64,000 bases of DNA from Shewanella canadensis (GTDB taxonomy: Bacteria; Pseudomonadota; Gammaproteobacteria; Enterobacterales; Shewanellaceae). How positions within the stretch are numbered: the stretch's first letter is position 1; each line of letters opens with the position of its first letter. Positions 41,701 through 49,523 of this stretch are shown here, in pieces. The notes below the pieces were generated by a model. The model saw nothing but the letters and a program-made list of their open reading frames with translations, was not told the DNA's origin and did not search any database. The DNA is taken from contig NZ_RXNU01000004.1 in NCBI RefSeq assembly GCF_003966225.1, positions 186,001-250,000 of the forward strand. Direction: 5' to 3'. The position numbers and the translations under genes are program-made.

Positions 41701-43488
41701 CTATGCGGTCAGGTTGATCTCTATTTCCTTGTCGGCTGCTGAAACCAGCCAGTTATCCAGTTTATCCACCGAGCCGATACCGTCCTCTTTTATATTGACA
41801 TGCAGGGTATCGAGCGAAATTTCTGTGCCTTCCAGCAGGGCATCAATCGGGCCTAACTCCCCCTCGATTGGATAGTGTTGCTTATGCAACACGATAAAAT
41901 CATCACCGTGTATCCTGAATATCAATGCCTCAGGAAATGAAAATATCAAGGATTGTGTCACATCGATAAGTATCTTATTGCCTTTTTCCCAACCTTTTTC
42001 TTTATTGTACTGGGTGAAATTGGTCAGTAAAATCAAGTTGATGCAGTTGTATGGGGCCTCGCTATGCTTGTCACTGTTGATCAGAAGCATATTGTTCAGG
42101 TAGTCACGATTATAGGCGCCGGTTAACTGATCTTTATAAAAGTAGACAAACCGCTCTTTCTCTATCTCATTTACCGGTAGCTGGTTTGATTTCGGGCTGG
42201 CGACACCTTTCAAGGCTATCTGAGCGGCCTTAACGACTTCAGCGTTAAACTGTTTACCCGCCAGCAGTTGAAGCTCTTCGAGTGCTGATTGAATCGTTTT
42301 TCTGCCCTTGTAGACACGATCGGTAGTCATGGCATCGAACGCATCGGCAACACTCATAATTTGTGACAGCATAGGGATCAGCTTCCCCTTCAGACCCTGG
42401 GGGTAGCCAGAGCCATCATAGTGTTCATGGTGATGACGCACTATCTCTGCAATCCCCTGGAAGATATCCACCCGCTTTAACATCTGGTAGCTGGTTACTA
42501 CATGTTGCTGAATAATTTTACGCTCTAAGGGCGATAGTCTTCCCGGTTTCAGCAGGATTGAGTCGGGTGTGGATATTTTGCCAACATCGTGAACCATAGA
42601 TGCGCGGTAGAGTTTATCTATGGCTCTGTCGCTGTAGCCCATCTGCTTTGCGATAAGAGATGCATATTTTCCAACACGTTTAGTATGGCCGGCGGTATAG
42701 CTGTCGCGGTTCTCTATCATGTCGACGATGGAAAAAATATGTTGCTCATAACTGGCGATTTTTTCTGAAATATAGCGCCTGGTGCGCCAGTATCCGAGTA
42801 AGATTGTCGCCACGCCGATTAACCACACCACGGCAACATAGGGGAGGCTGGCTTTCAGGCGTGAAACAGCACTGTCGTAATAGGGAGAGAGTGCAATCGA
42901 CGCCGATATTCCACCACGCACATCACCAACTTTATAGCCTTGATGACCGTGACATTTTAAGCATCCCTCCTCGGTAAATAGCGGGATAATAAGCCTCATA
43001 TGCTCCTGGCCATCGATGGGGTGGATTTCGTGATGGGGAGTTCTTGTATCTTCGATAATATTCAGAGAGTCAGATTCCCACTTATCGGCTTTATTGTCGG
43101 GGTTGAGTGGCGTATTACTGACTATGCGTCCTTTCGTTCCGTAAAGCTCAGAGTAGTTTTTCATCGTCTGCTTGATTGCGTAAGCAGGGTTCATGAGTGT
43201 TAACCATTTACCACTCTCTGTCTTTATATCTCGACTGGGGATATGAGCCAGATATGAGTTGGGTTGGGTATGTTCGGTTATCGGTACATAGACCCCACCG
43301 TGGGAAGTGACCCAAGAGCGGTAGGCCAGATCTTTTTTTATGCTTACAGTGGCTTCTTTGAGTGCCAGCCTTTCGGCATGACGATTTTCCTGACTAAACC
43401 AATTTATCAGGATGGAAACGATTAAGATCGTCCAGACTAAAAACAGCGTTACTACAATGAATTTGAGATACGTGACTTTAGTATTCAC
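41701..43488 (-). CDS. Heme-sensing HD-GYP protein (DUF3365-like / HD-GYP / degenerate GGDEF)
   Basis: A 595-residue membrane sensor. One TM (about 10-30) precedes a periplasmic DUF3365/Tll0287-like domain with one heme site CLKCH (176-180). A second TM (about 216-233) leads to an HD-GYP domain (about 245-415) with HDVGK (HD at 300-301) and HHHEHYDGSGYP (352-363), so c-di-GMP phosphodiesterase activity is expected. The C-terminal region (about 445-590) resembles GGDEF, but its site reads HGDDF and is probably inactive. It likely couples redox or gas sensing by heme to c-di-GMP breakdown. It is monocistronic. Confidence 0.88.
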   Translation of the reverse strand: MNTKVTYLKFIVVTLFLVWTILIVSILINWFSQENRHAERLALKEATVSIKKDLAYRSWVTSHGGVYVPITEHTQPNSYLAHIPSRDIKTESGKWLTLMNPAYAIKQTMKNYSELYGTKGRIVSNTPLNPDNKADKWESDSLNIIEDTRTPHHEIHPIDGQEHMRLIIPLFTEEGCLKCHGHQGYKVGDVRGGISASIALSPYYDSAVSRLKASLPYVAVVWLIGVATILLGYWRTRRYISEKIASYEQHIFSIVDMIENRDSYTAGHTKRVGKYASLIAKQMGYSDRAIDKLYRASMVHDVGKISTPDSILLKPGRLSPLERKIIQQHVVTSYQMLKRVDIFQGIAEIVRHHHEHYDGSGYPQGLKGKLIPMLSQIMSVADAFDAMTTDRVYKGRKTIQSALEELQLLAGKQFNAEVVKAAQIALKGVASPKSNQLPVNEIEKERFVYFYKDQLTGAYNRDYLNNMLLINSDKHSEAPYNCINLILLTNFTQYNKEKGWEKGNKILIDVTQSLIFSFPEALIFRIHGDDFIVLHKQHYPIEGELGPIDALLEGTEISLDTLHVNIKEDGIGSVDKLDNWLVSAADKEIEINLTA

Positions 43489-43844
43489 TCAACACTCCGT
43501 TCTTCCATGAAGCTATGCAACACTTGATTATCGTAAGATTATCATGACCTTTCTCTGAAAAATGCTTCGACTCTCTGTTTTTTAGGCATCAATCAATCGA
43601 TTTTCCCCCACAATTTCACCTCCCTGATGGTGAGTGTAGAAAGGTTAAACGTCGTATTAGATTTAAGCAAGTAGAAAAAGGTCGAATAATTAGTATATCT
43701 ATTTGATTTATTTGGTGCTGTTCGATTTCTTTAACTTGTTAGGTTAGGGGGCTGCATGGCATTAGCTAAGTCTGTTGGGCATGGTACGGACGCTCTTACC
43801 TGCAGTTTATCACTGACAGGTAAGAGTTGAGGTGTTTCGGTATG
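43489..43844. other. Intergenic region before the heme-sensor gene
   Basis: A 356-bp AT-rich region with no coding frame. Its right end holds a perfect hairpin, CTCTTACCTG and CAGGTAAGAG at 43793-43826, that may end the monooxygenase gene, but no T tract follows on the minus strand. Confidence 0.5.
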
Positions 43845-44207
43845 TTATTTGGCGCCTAATCCAAAGATGGGGGCGTCGTAGTCGTATCCTTCGTCTGTGT
43901 AGGCGGTGACGATGGCATCATCGACCAGGCCATCTTTTGCAATGACCTGTGTATTGAAGAAGTGGTGTATTTGTTTACGGCGGCCATGTGCCGCCCAACT
44001 CTCACCATCGGCCCATATTTCATTAAACACGATGGGGTAGTTAGTCCGGGTGGCGCTGGGATGGTCAATCTGACGTGTGAGCATATATTGAATGCAGCCT
44101 TGTTCACGCAGAGCATCTGGCTCGAGTGCCTTTAATACTTCAAACAATTCAGATTCTTTACCGGCTTTTGGGCGAAATTGTGCGATAACATAAACGCGAG
44201 TAGACAT
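43845..44207 (-). CDS. Antibiotic biosynthesis monooxygenase (ABM) family protein
   Basis: A 120-residue single-domain protein of the ABM / quinol monooxygenase-like fold. YVIAQFRPKAGKESELFEVLKALEPDALREQGCIQYML is the N-terminal signature, and FNEIWADGESWAAHGRRKQIHHFF follows. Characterised relatives include YgiN and heme-degrading monooxygenases; the substrate here is unknown. The start MSTRVYVIAQ follows GGAAAGAGG. A perfect hairpin at 43793-43826 lies just downstream. Confidence 0.85.
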   Translation of the reverse strand: MSTRVYVIAQFRPKAGKESELFEVLKALEPDALREQGCIQYMLTRQIDHPSATRTNYPIVFNEIWADGESWAAHGRRKQIHHFFNTQVIAKDGLVDDAIVTAYTDEGYDYDAPIFGLGAK

Positions 44208-44445
44208 TGAATTGGCCTCTTTCCATAGTTAAGAGAAGGGTTTACTTAGAAAAAATGGGGTAATCCTGTTACTACAGTATTCAGGAATTTTAGCCCATAG
44301 TGACTCGTGATGGCTAATAGTTAAACTTAACATATGAATCAGGGTGATAGTGCCCTTGTTTCTATTCATGATGATATGTTTATTGTCGTTAGCCACTCGC
44401 TGAGTTTTATCTATTCTCACTTGTCAGTCGGCTTCGCTGTACTTC

Positions 44446-44714
44446 TAATACCAATCGGTATAAGAAAGTGGTCAACTCAGAGTTATTTTTGGCTGCATAA
44501 TTCAAGGCGAAAGAGTGAGGGAATGGTGATCCCTTTTGAACTCATTCAACACAGAAGTAGGCTGCCAAAAACACTCCTGAAAGGCGAGTTTTAGCACTTC
44601 TGATACGGCGTTAACGAGCTTAAACGTAGAATAACTATGTTCCTCACTCGTTGCCTTGCCTCACAAGCGCTAAACTCTCGCTGAGTGACCACACCTTTAT
44701 ACCGATTGGTATTA
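44446..44714. mobile_element. MITE-like non-autonomous element with long terminal inverted repeats
   Basis: A 269-bp element with 18-bp perfect terminal inverted repeats, TAATACCAATCGGTATAA on the left and its complement on the right. The match continues inward as TGGTCAACTCAG versus TGGTCACTCAG, and further in as CAAGGCGAAAGAGTGAGG versus CAAGGCAACGAGTGAGG. It therefore folds into one long imperfect hairpin. There is no transposase gene. Solo copies of the terminal 18-mer occur at 6633-6650 and, with one change, 49506-49523. The element fills the gap between the ABM and ferredoxin genes and supplies sequence just after the ferredoxin stop. Confidence 0.8.
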
Positions 44715-44730
44715 ATGTGGCTGGAGCAGA

Positions 44731-45054
44731 CTAAATGATTAAGTGCTCTCTTTTATTTTTAACGCCATCCCATTCCTCTGCATCAGCCGGAGCCTCTTTT
44801 ACCTCAGTGATCACGGGCCAAATTTGAGCAAGTTCGGCATTGAGTTCGAGATATTGCTCCATCCCTTCGGGTAGGTCATCTTCTTGAAAGATAGCTTGAG
44901 CCGCGCATTCGGGGACACAAAGGTCGCAATCGATACACACTTCAGGATTGATGGCTAAAAAATTAGGCCCTTCATGGAATGCATCGACGGGACAAACTGC
45001 TACGCAGTCGGTGTATTTACATCTTATGCAGTTATCTGTGACAACGAAAGCCAT
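44731..45054 (-). CDS. fdxA: Ferredoxin FdxA (7Fe-8S type)
   Basis: A 107-residue cytosolic ferredoxin. The first cluster motif is [18 protein letters not shown] and the second is [16 protein letters not shown], the pattern of bacterial FdxA with one 3Fe-4S and one 4Fe-4S cluster. The long acidic C-terminal tail ([25 protein letters not shown]) is typical. The length and start [17 protein letters not shown] are canonical. The gene ends 17 bp from the MITE-like element and is divergent from the FAD-dependent oxidoreductase gene. Confidence 0.95.
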   Translation of the reverse strand: MAFVVTDNCIRCKYTDCVAVCPVDAFHEGPNFLAINPEVCIDCDLCVPECAAQAIFQEDDLPEGMEQYLELNAELAQIWPVITEVKEAPADAEEWDGVKNKREHLII

Positions 45055-45247
45055 ATTATTCTTCGCAACTTTGATTTGATTTCTGTTAAACTTCCGCTAG
45101 AAAGTCTAACTCGCAGTGCCGGGATCATACGGATCCAAACACGAATTTCAATGTTTTTCGATATCATCAAGTATGGCAAATTGACGTGATAAACATATGA
45201 AAATCGTCTGCTCAGTATACCGCACCACTTTGACGTTTATTTTTGAC

Positions 45248-45293
45248 TATACCCAAGCCACTACGGAATGCATGTTGAAGTGGTTTGGGTATA
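45248..45293. repeat. Dispersed-type palindrome between fdxA and the FAD protein gene
   Basis: TATACCCAAGCCACT and AGTGGTTTGGGTATA form a 15-bp stem (one mismatch) around a 16-nt loop, 30 bp before the next start codon. It resembles an intergenic palindrome family I associate with Shewanella genomes, which could not be checked here. Confidence 0.6.
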
Positions 45294-45322
45294 CAACCAA
45301 GTAACATAAATCTGGAAAAACC

Positions 45323-46942
45323 ATGATACGCCTCTCTAATATTAAACTCGACCTCGATCACTCTCCAGAAGAGCTGACTCAAGCTATCTTAACCATGCTT
45401 AACATTGCGGCCGATGAGCTGGTTGAAACTGTGGTGTTTCGTCGTGGCATCGATGCCCGAGCTAAAAACCGTATCTTCCTGCTTTATACACTCGATGTCA
45501 CCACATCGAAAGATGAAGCCCTGCTTGAGCTGTTTGCTGATAATCAGTCGATTAAACCAACGCCTGATATGAGCTATAAGTTTGTCGCTCAGGCGCCAGA
45601 AGATCTTGGTGAGCGCCCAGTGGTGGTTGGCTTCGGTCCATGTGGTATTTTTGCCGGTTTAGTGTTGGCGCAGATGGGTTACAAGCCGATTATTCTTGAA
45701 CGTGGTAAAGAGGTGCGTGAGCGCACCAAAGATACCTTTGGGTTTTGGCGCACCAAGAAGTTAAACACAGAATCGAATGTGCAATTTGGTGAAGGCGGCG
45801 CGGGGACCTTCTCTGACGGTAAGCTCTGGACCCAGATCAAAGATAAGAAACATTATGGACGTAAGGTACTCAATGAGTTTGTTGCCGCGGGCGCTCCCGA
45901 AGAGATCTTATTTGTCAGTAAGCCACATATTGGTACCTTTAAGCTGGTGAGCATGGTCGAGAAGATGCGCGCTAAGATTATCGAGTTAGGTGGCGAAATT
46001 CGTTTCAGCGCTCGGGTAGACAATTTTCATATCGAAGATGGACAGGTACTCGGTCTTACTTTAGCCGACGGGTCTCAAATCAAGTCGAAGCATATCGCTT
46101 TGGCCATAGGTCACAGTGCCCGTGATACTTTCAAGATGATCTACGACAGAGGCATTTACATCGAAGCTAAGCCGTTCTCGGTTGGGTTCAGGATCGAGCA
46201 TAAACAATCTGTTATCGATGAAGCTCTGTTTGGTAAATTTGCCGGTCACCCTATTTTAGGTGCGGCAGATTACAAGCTCGTTCACCATTGTAAGTCTGGC
46301 CGCTCAGTGTATAGCTTCTGTATGTGCCCTGGTGGCACTGTGGTCGCAGCAACCTCTGAGGAACATGCGGTAGTCACTAATGGTATGAGTCAGTATTCAC
46401 GTAATGAACGCAACGCCAACAGCGCCATTGTGGTCGGTATCGATCCAGACGATTACCCAGAACATCCATTGGCAGGCATCGAGTTACAACGTCAACTTGA
46501 GAAAGCGGCTTATGTGCTTGGTGGTGAGAATTATGATGCGCCGGCTCAGTTAGTCGGAGACTTCTTAACCGGGACTTCCTCTGCCGCAATTGGTGGTGTA
46601 GAACCCTCTTATAAGCCGGGTATTAAGCTGACGGATATGACGGGCCTGTTACCGCAATACTGCGTCGATGCGATTCGTGAAGCTATTCCTGCCTTTAATA
46701 AGAAGATCCGTGGATTCGCCATGGAAGATGCAACCTTGACCGGCGTTGAGACCCGTACCTCTTCACCTATCTGCATCAAGCGTAGCGATGATTTCCAGAG
46801 TATCAACACCAAGGGGTTCTACCCATCTGGTGAGGGGGCCGGATACGCGGGCGGCATTATGTCATCTGCCATCGATGGTATTAAAGTGGCTGAGGCCATG
46901 GCCTTAAGTATCAATGAGCAAGCTGGCAGTAAATCAGCGTAG
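45323..46942 (+). CDS. NAD(P)/FAD-dependent oxidoreductase (COG2509 family)
   Basis: A 539-residue flavoprotein. The N-terminal 85 residues form a small alpha/beta domain found in this family. The FAD site is VVVGFGPCGIFAGLVLAQMGYKPIILERG (about 99-127). Further motifs are NVQFGEGGAGTFSDGKLWTQIKD, ALAIGHSARDTFKM, YSFCMCPGGTVVAATSEE, VETRTSSPI and the C-terminal FAD loop FYPSGEGAGYAGGIMSSAIDGIKVAEAM. The reaction is not established. Cysteines in the CMCPGG segment may be functional. A possible weak terminator lies at 46988-47015. Confidence 0.88.
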   Translation: MIRLSNIKLDLDHSPEELTQAILTMLNIAADELVETVVFRRGIDARAKNRIFLLYTLDVTTSKDEALLELFADNQSIKPTPDMSYKFVAQAPEDLGERPVVVGFGPCGIFAGLVLAQMGYKPIILERGKEVRERTKDTFGFWRTKKLNTESNVQFGEGGAGTFSDGKLWTQIKDKKHYGRKVLNEFVAAGAPEEILFVSKPHIGTFKLVSMVEKMRAKIIELGGEIRFSARVDNFHIEDGQVLGLTLADGSQIKSKHIALAIGHSARDTFKMIYDRGIYIEAKPFSVGFRIEHKQSVIDEALFGKFAGHPILGAADYKLVHHCKSGRSVYSFCMCPGGTVVAATSEEHAVVTNGMSQYSRNERNANSAIVVGIDPDDYPEHPLAGIELQRQLEKAAYVLGGENYDAPAQLVGDFLTGTSSAAIGGVEPSYKPGIKLTDMTGLLPQYCVDAIREAIPAFNKKIRGFAMEDATLTGVETRTSSPICIKRSDDFQSINTKGFYPSGEGAGYAGGIMSSAIDGIKVAEAMALSINEQAGSKSA

Positions 46943-47056
46943 GAGATGTTGACTGGTTACAGTTAACCAAATCCAACTCAACTCAATAAGGGGCTTACAT
47001 AGTGAGTCCTTTTTTATTGGCCTGTTATGGGCTAAATAATTTATTTTTGGACAGAT

Positions 47057-47743
47057 ATGCGGCTCGATAAATTTTTGTGTAAGAGTACCGATCTGACTCG
47101 CATTGAGGCGACGGCACGAATTGTTGCAGGTGAGGTGCTCGTCAATGGGCAAGCTGTCACATCGGCGTCGACTCAGGTGCATGAAAATAATCGGATCACC
47201 CTCGATGGGCAAGTGCTCACCCCACGAGCCTCGCGTTACATCATGATGCACAAGCCCCTCGATACTCTCAGCTCAAATGTCGATGGCGATTATCCCTCTG
47301 TGATGAACTGCCTCGATATCGATAAGGTGTGTGACCTTCATATTGCCGGGCGTTTAGATGCCGATACTACCGGTTTAGTCTTGGTCACCGATGATGGGCG
47401 TTGGTCGTTTAATATTATTAACCCTAAGTATCATTGTGAAAAAGTTTATCGGGTTAGTTTGCGCGATCCTATCAATGATGATGTTGCCGGGAAATTTGCC
47501 CGTGGGGTTCAGCTTCAGGGGGAAGCGTCACTGACTCTGCCGGCAAAGCTTGAGGTGGTGAGCCCCAAAGAGGTGCTATTAACCATCACGGAAGGCAGAT
47601 ACCATCAGGTAAAGCGCATGTTTGCCGCCGTGGGAAATCGGGTTAACGGCCTGCATCGACAGCAAGTTGGCGATATCAAACTGGATATTGGGCTCGGACA
47701 GTGGCGGTATCTGACAACTGAAGAGATTAACTCATTTTCTTAA
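47057..47743 (+). CDS. rsuA: 16S rRNA pseudouridine synthase RsuA
   Basis: RsuA makes pseudouridine 516 in 16S rRNA. The protein has 228 residues with an N-terminal S4 RNA-binding domain (MRLDKFLCKSTDLTRIEATARIVAGEVLVNG) and the catalytic domain, where the active Asp is in AGRLDADTTGLVLVTDDG. The YHCEKVYRV and EGRYHQVKRMFAAVGNRVNGLHR motifs are typical of RsuA. It is transcribed with the FAD protein gene upstream (114 bp apart) or alone, and ends 18 bp from the convergent glutamate-synthase-like gene. Confidence 0.94.
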   Translation: MRLDKFLCKSTDLTRIEATARIVAGEVLVNGQAVTSASTQVHENNRITLDGQVLTPRASRYIMMHKPLDTLSSNVDGDYPSVMNCLDIDKVCDLHIAGRLDADTTGLVLVTDDGRWSFNIINPKYHCEKVYRVSLRDPINDDVAGKFARGVQLQGEASLTLPAKLEVVSPKEVLLTITEGRYHQVKRMFAAVGNRVNGLHRQQVGDIKLDIGLGQWRYLTTEEINSFS

Positions 47744-47761
47744 AAATGGTTTCTTAGCGTA

Positions 47762-49243
47762 TTATCTATAATTCTCGTAGAGTTTATCCAGCGCGATAGA
47801 TAGACCATTTTCGGTCACAATCCTTATATGTTTTTTGTCTATCTCTCTGGCATTACTCACACCGCATGAGTGAGCGATTAACCCCAATCCGTAATGCATA
47901 TATTTATTGTAGTTAGCCACTCTCTTGGTCTTATGTTGTACATTTAAACCTTGCTGTAAACGCTTGTTATGGGTGGTGATGCCTGTAGGGCAGGTGTCTT
48001 TATTGCATTGCAAAGCTTGAATACATCCAAGCGCAAACATATATCCGCGGGCGGATACAATAAAGTCGGCACCCAGAGCCAGCGCCCACGCGACTTTGGA
48101 AGGGGTGATCAGTTTACCCGATGCGATCACCCTGATGCGGCCTTTAAGCTGATGGCGCTCCAAGCGCTTAACCACCAAAGGCAAACTCTCTTTCAGTGGC
48201 AAGCCGACGTAGTCCATCAGGGATTGTGGCGCCGCGCCCGTTCCTCCATCGGCACTGTCGATGGTCACAAAGTCAGGGGCTGATTGAGCGCCGCGCAGAT
48301 TAATCTCTGCCAGTAGTTCATCAAACCACTCAATCGAACCGAACACCGCTTTAAATCCAACGGGTTTACCAGTCAGGTCTCTTATCTGGCTTACCATATC
48401 GAGGAGATCACCCACACTTTGGATCTCTCTATGGCCATTAAGGCTGATTGAGTCCTCTCCCTGAGGAATGTCGCGGATACGCGCGATGTCGGCGGTGACT
48501 TTTCGGCCTGGTAACATGCCACCTTTCCCCGGTTTGGCTCCCTGACTTATTTTTATTTCGAACATTCTAACTTCCGGGTGAGCGGAAATTTGACTGAGTT
48601 TTTCTTTGCTTAACCTACCCTGTCCATCGTTGACGCCGTATTTAGCGGTACCGATTTGAAAGACGAGATCGGCTTTACCTTCCAGGTGGTAGGGGCTCAG
48701 TCCTCCTTCTCCCGTATTTAACCAGCAACCGCACAGGTGGGCGCCGTGGGATAGAGCCAGAACGGCAGGTTTAGATATGGCTCCATAACTCATACCAGAT
48801 ATATGAAAAATTGAACTAGAGGTGTATGGAAAGCGGCACCCTTCACCTATGGTTATCGGGCCGGGCGTCACGGCATCTTCCTCCAGAGTCGGAAAGGCAC
48901 AGTTCATAAACATGATGGTGCCAGAGGGATCTAGACTGAGTGTTGAGCCGAAGGGAACGGTGCGATCGACATTTTTTGCCGCCTTATAAACCCAACTTCG
49001 TTCGGCGCGGTTGAAGGGCATCTCTTCGCGATCCATCGCCAAAAAGTATTGCCTGAAAAATGCACCTTGTTTTTCAAGTATGTATCTAAATCTTCCTATG
49101 ACAGGATAGTTGTGACGAATGGCTTGTTTGTGTTGTCTGATATCGGCGATATATAGGCAGATAACGACTAATGCGCCGGTACCTATGACAAAAATGAACA
49201 GACTCGCGAGGAAATTTAAACTAAGAAGAATGAAGTCGCTCAT
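47762..49243 (-). CDS. Glutamate-synthase-like FMN-binding protein with N-terminal membrane anchor
   Basis: A 493-residue protein of the FMN-binding glutamate synthase family, equivalent to the central and FMN domains of the large GltB subunit without the glutaminase domain. The ATG at 49243 follows GGAGAG. The N-terminus has one TM segment (LNFLASLFIFVIGTGALVVICLY). FMN and Fe-S features are GMSYGAISKPAVLALSHGA, GAKPGKGGMLPGRKV, VTIDSADGGTGAAPQSLMDYVGLPL, SGKLITPSKVAWALALGADFI, and CIQALQCNKDTCPTGITTHN near the end. The true substrate is unknown. Confidence 0.87.
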   Translation of the reverse strand: MSDFILLSLNFLASLFIFVIGTGALVVICLYIADIRQHKQAIRHNYPVIGRFRYILEKQGAFFRQYFLAMDREEMPFNRAERSWVYKAAKNVDRTVPFGSTLSLDPSGTIMFMNCAFPTLEEDAVTPGPITIGEGCRFPYTSSSIFHISGMSYGAISKPAVLALSHGAHLCGCWLNTGEGGLSPYHLEGKADLVFQIGTAKYGVNDGQGRLSKEKLSQISAHPEVRMFEIKISQGAKPGKGGMLPGRKVTADIARIRDIPQGEDSISLNGHREIQSVGDLLDMVSQIRDLTGKPVGFKAVFGSIEWFDELLAEINLRGAQSAPDFVTIDSADGGTGAAPQSLMDYVGLPLKESLPLVVKRLERHQLKGRIRVIASGKLITPSKVAWALALGADFIVSARGYMFALGCIQALQCNKDTCPTGITTHNKRLQQGLNVQHKTKRVANYNKYMHYGLGLIAHSCGVSNAREIDKKHIRIVTENGLSIALDKLYENYR

Positions 49244-49505
49244 CAATGACTCTCCTTTATCTGTATAGAGATATCGAGTACTTGTCTGGGAGCTTTCGCA
49301 GTTAGCTCTGATATCGCCTATAACCAAGTATTGAGTATAGCCTTACAATGAATAGAGACCGTTATTCTTCGAACTTAGTTGCAGGGCTCGGTGACATTTG
49401 ATACTGCATCATATCTGTCACTGAGCCTTGTTATATCCACTCTTGCCGGAGAGAGTCATTCAACCGAGTTTTAATTATTGAGTGAAACGACTATCGAGGT
49501 CAGCT

Positions 49506-49523
49506 TTATACCGGTTGGTATTA
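49506..49523. repeat. Solo copy of the 18-bp dispersed palindromic repeat
   Basis: TTATACCGGTTGGTATTA, one base different from the right terminal repeat of the MITE-like element. It overlaps the end of the eptA gene region (stop at 49521). Confidence 0.75.

Noticed and set aside
44334..44594. An 86-codon + strand frame that runs into the MITE
   Set aside because: It is created partly by the inverted repeat sequence and has no domain.
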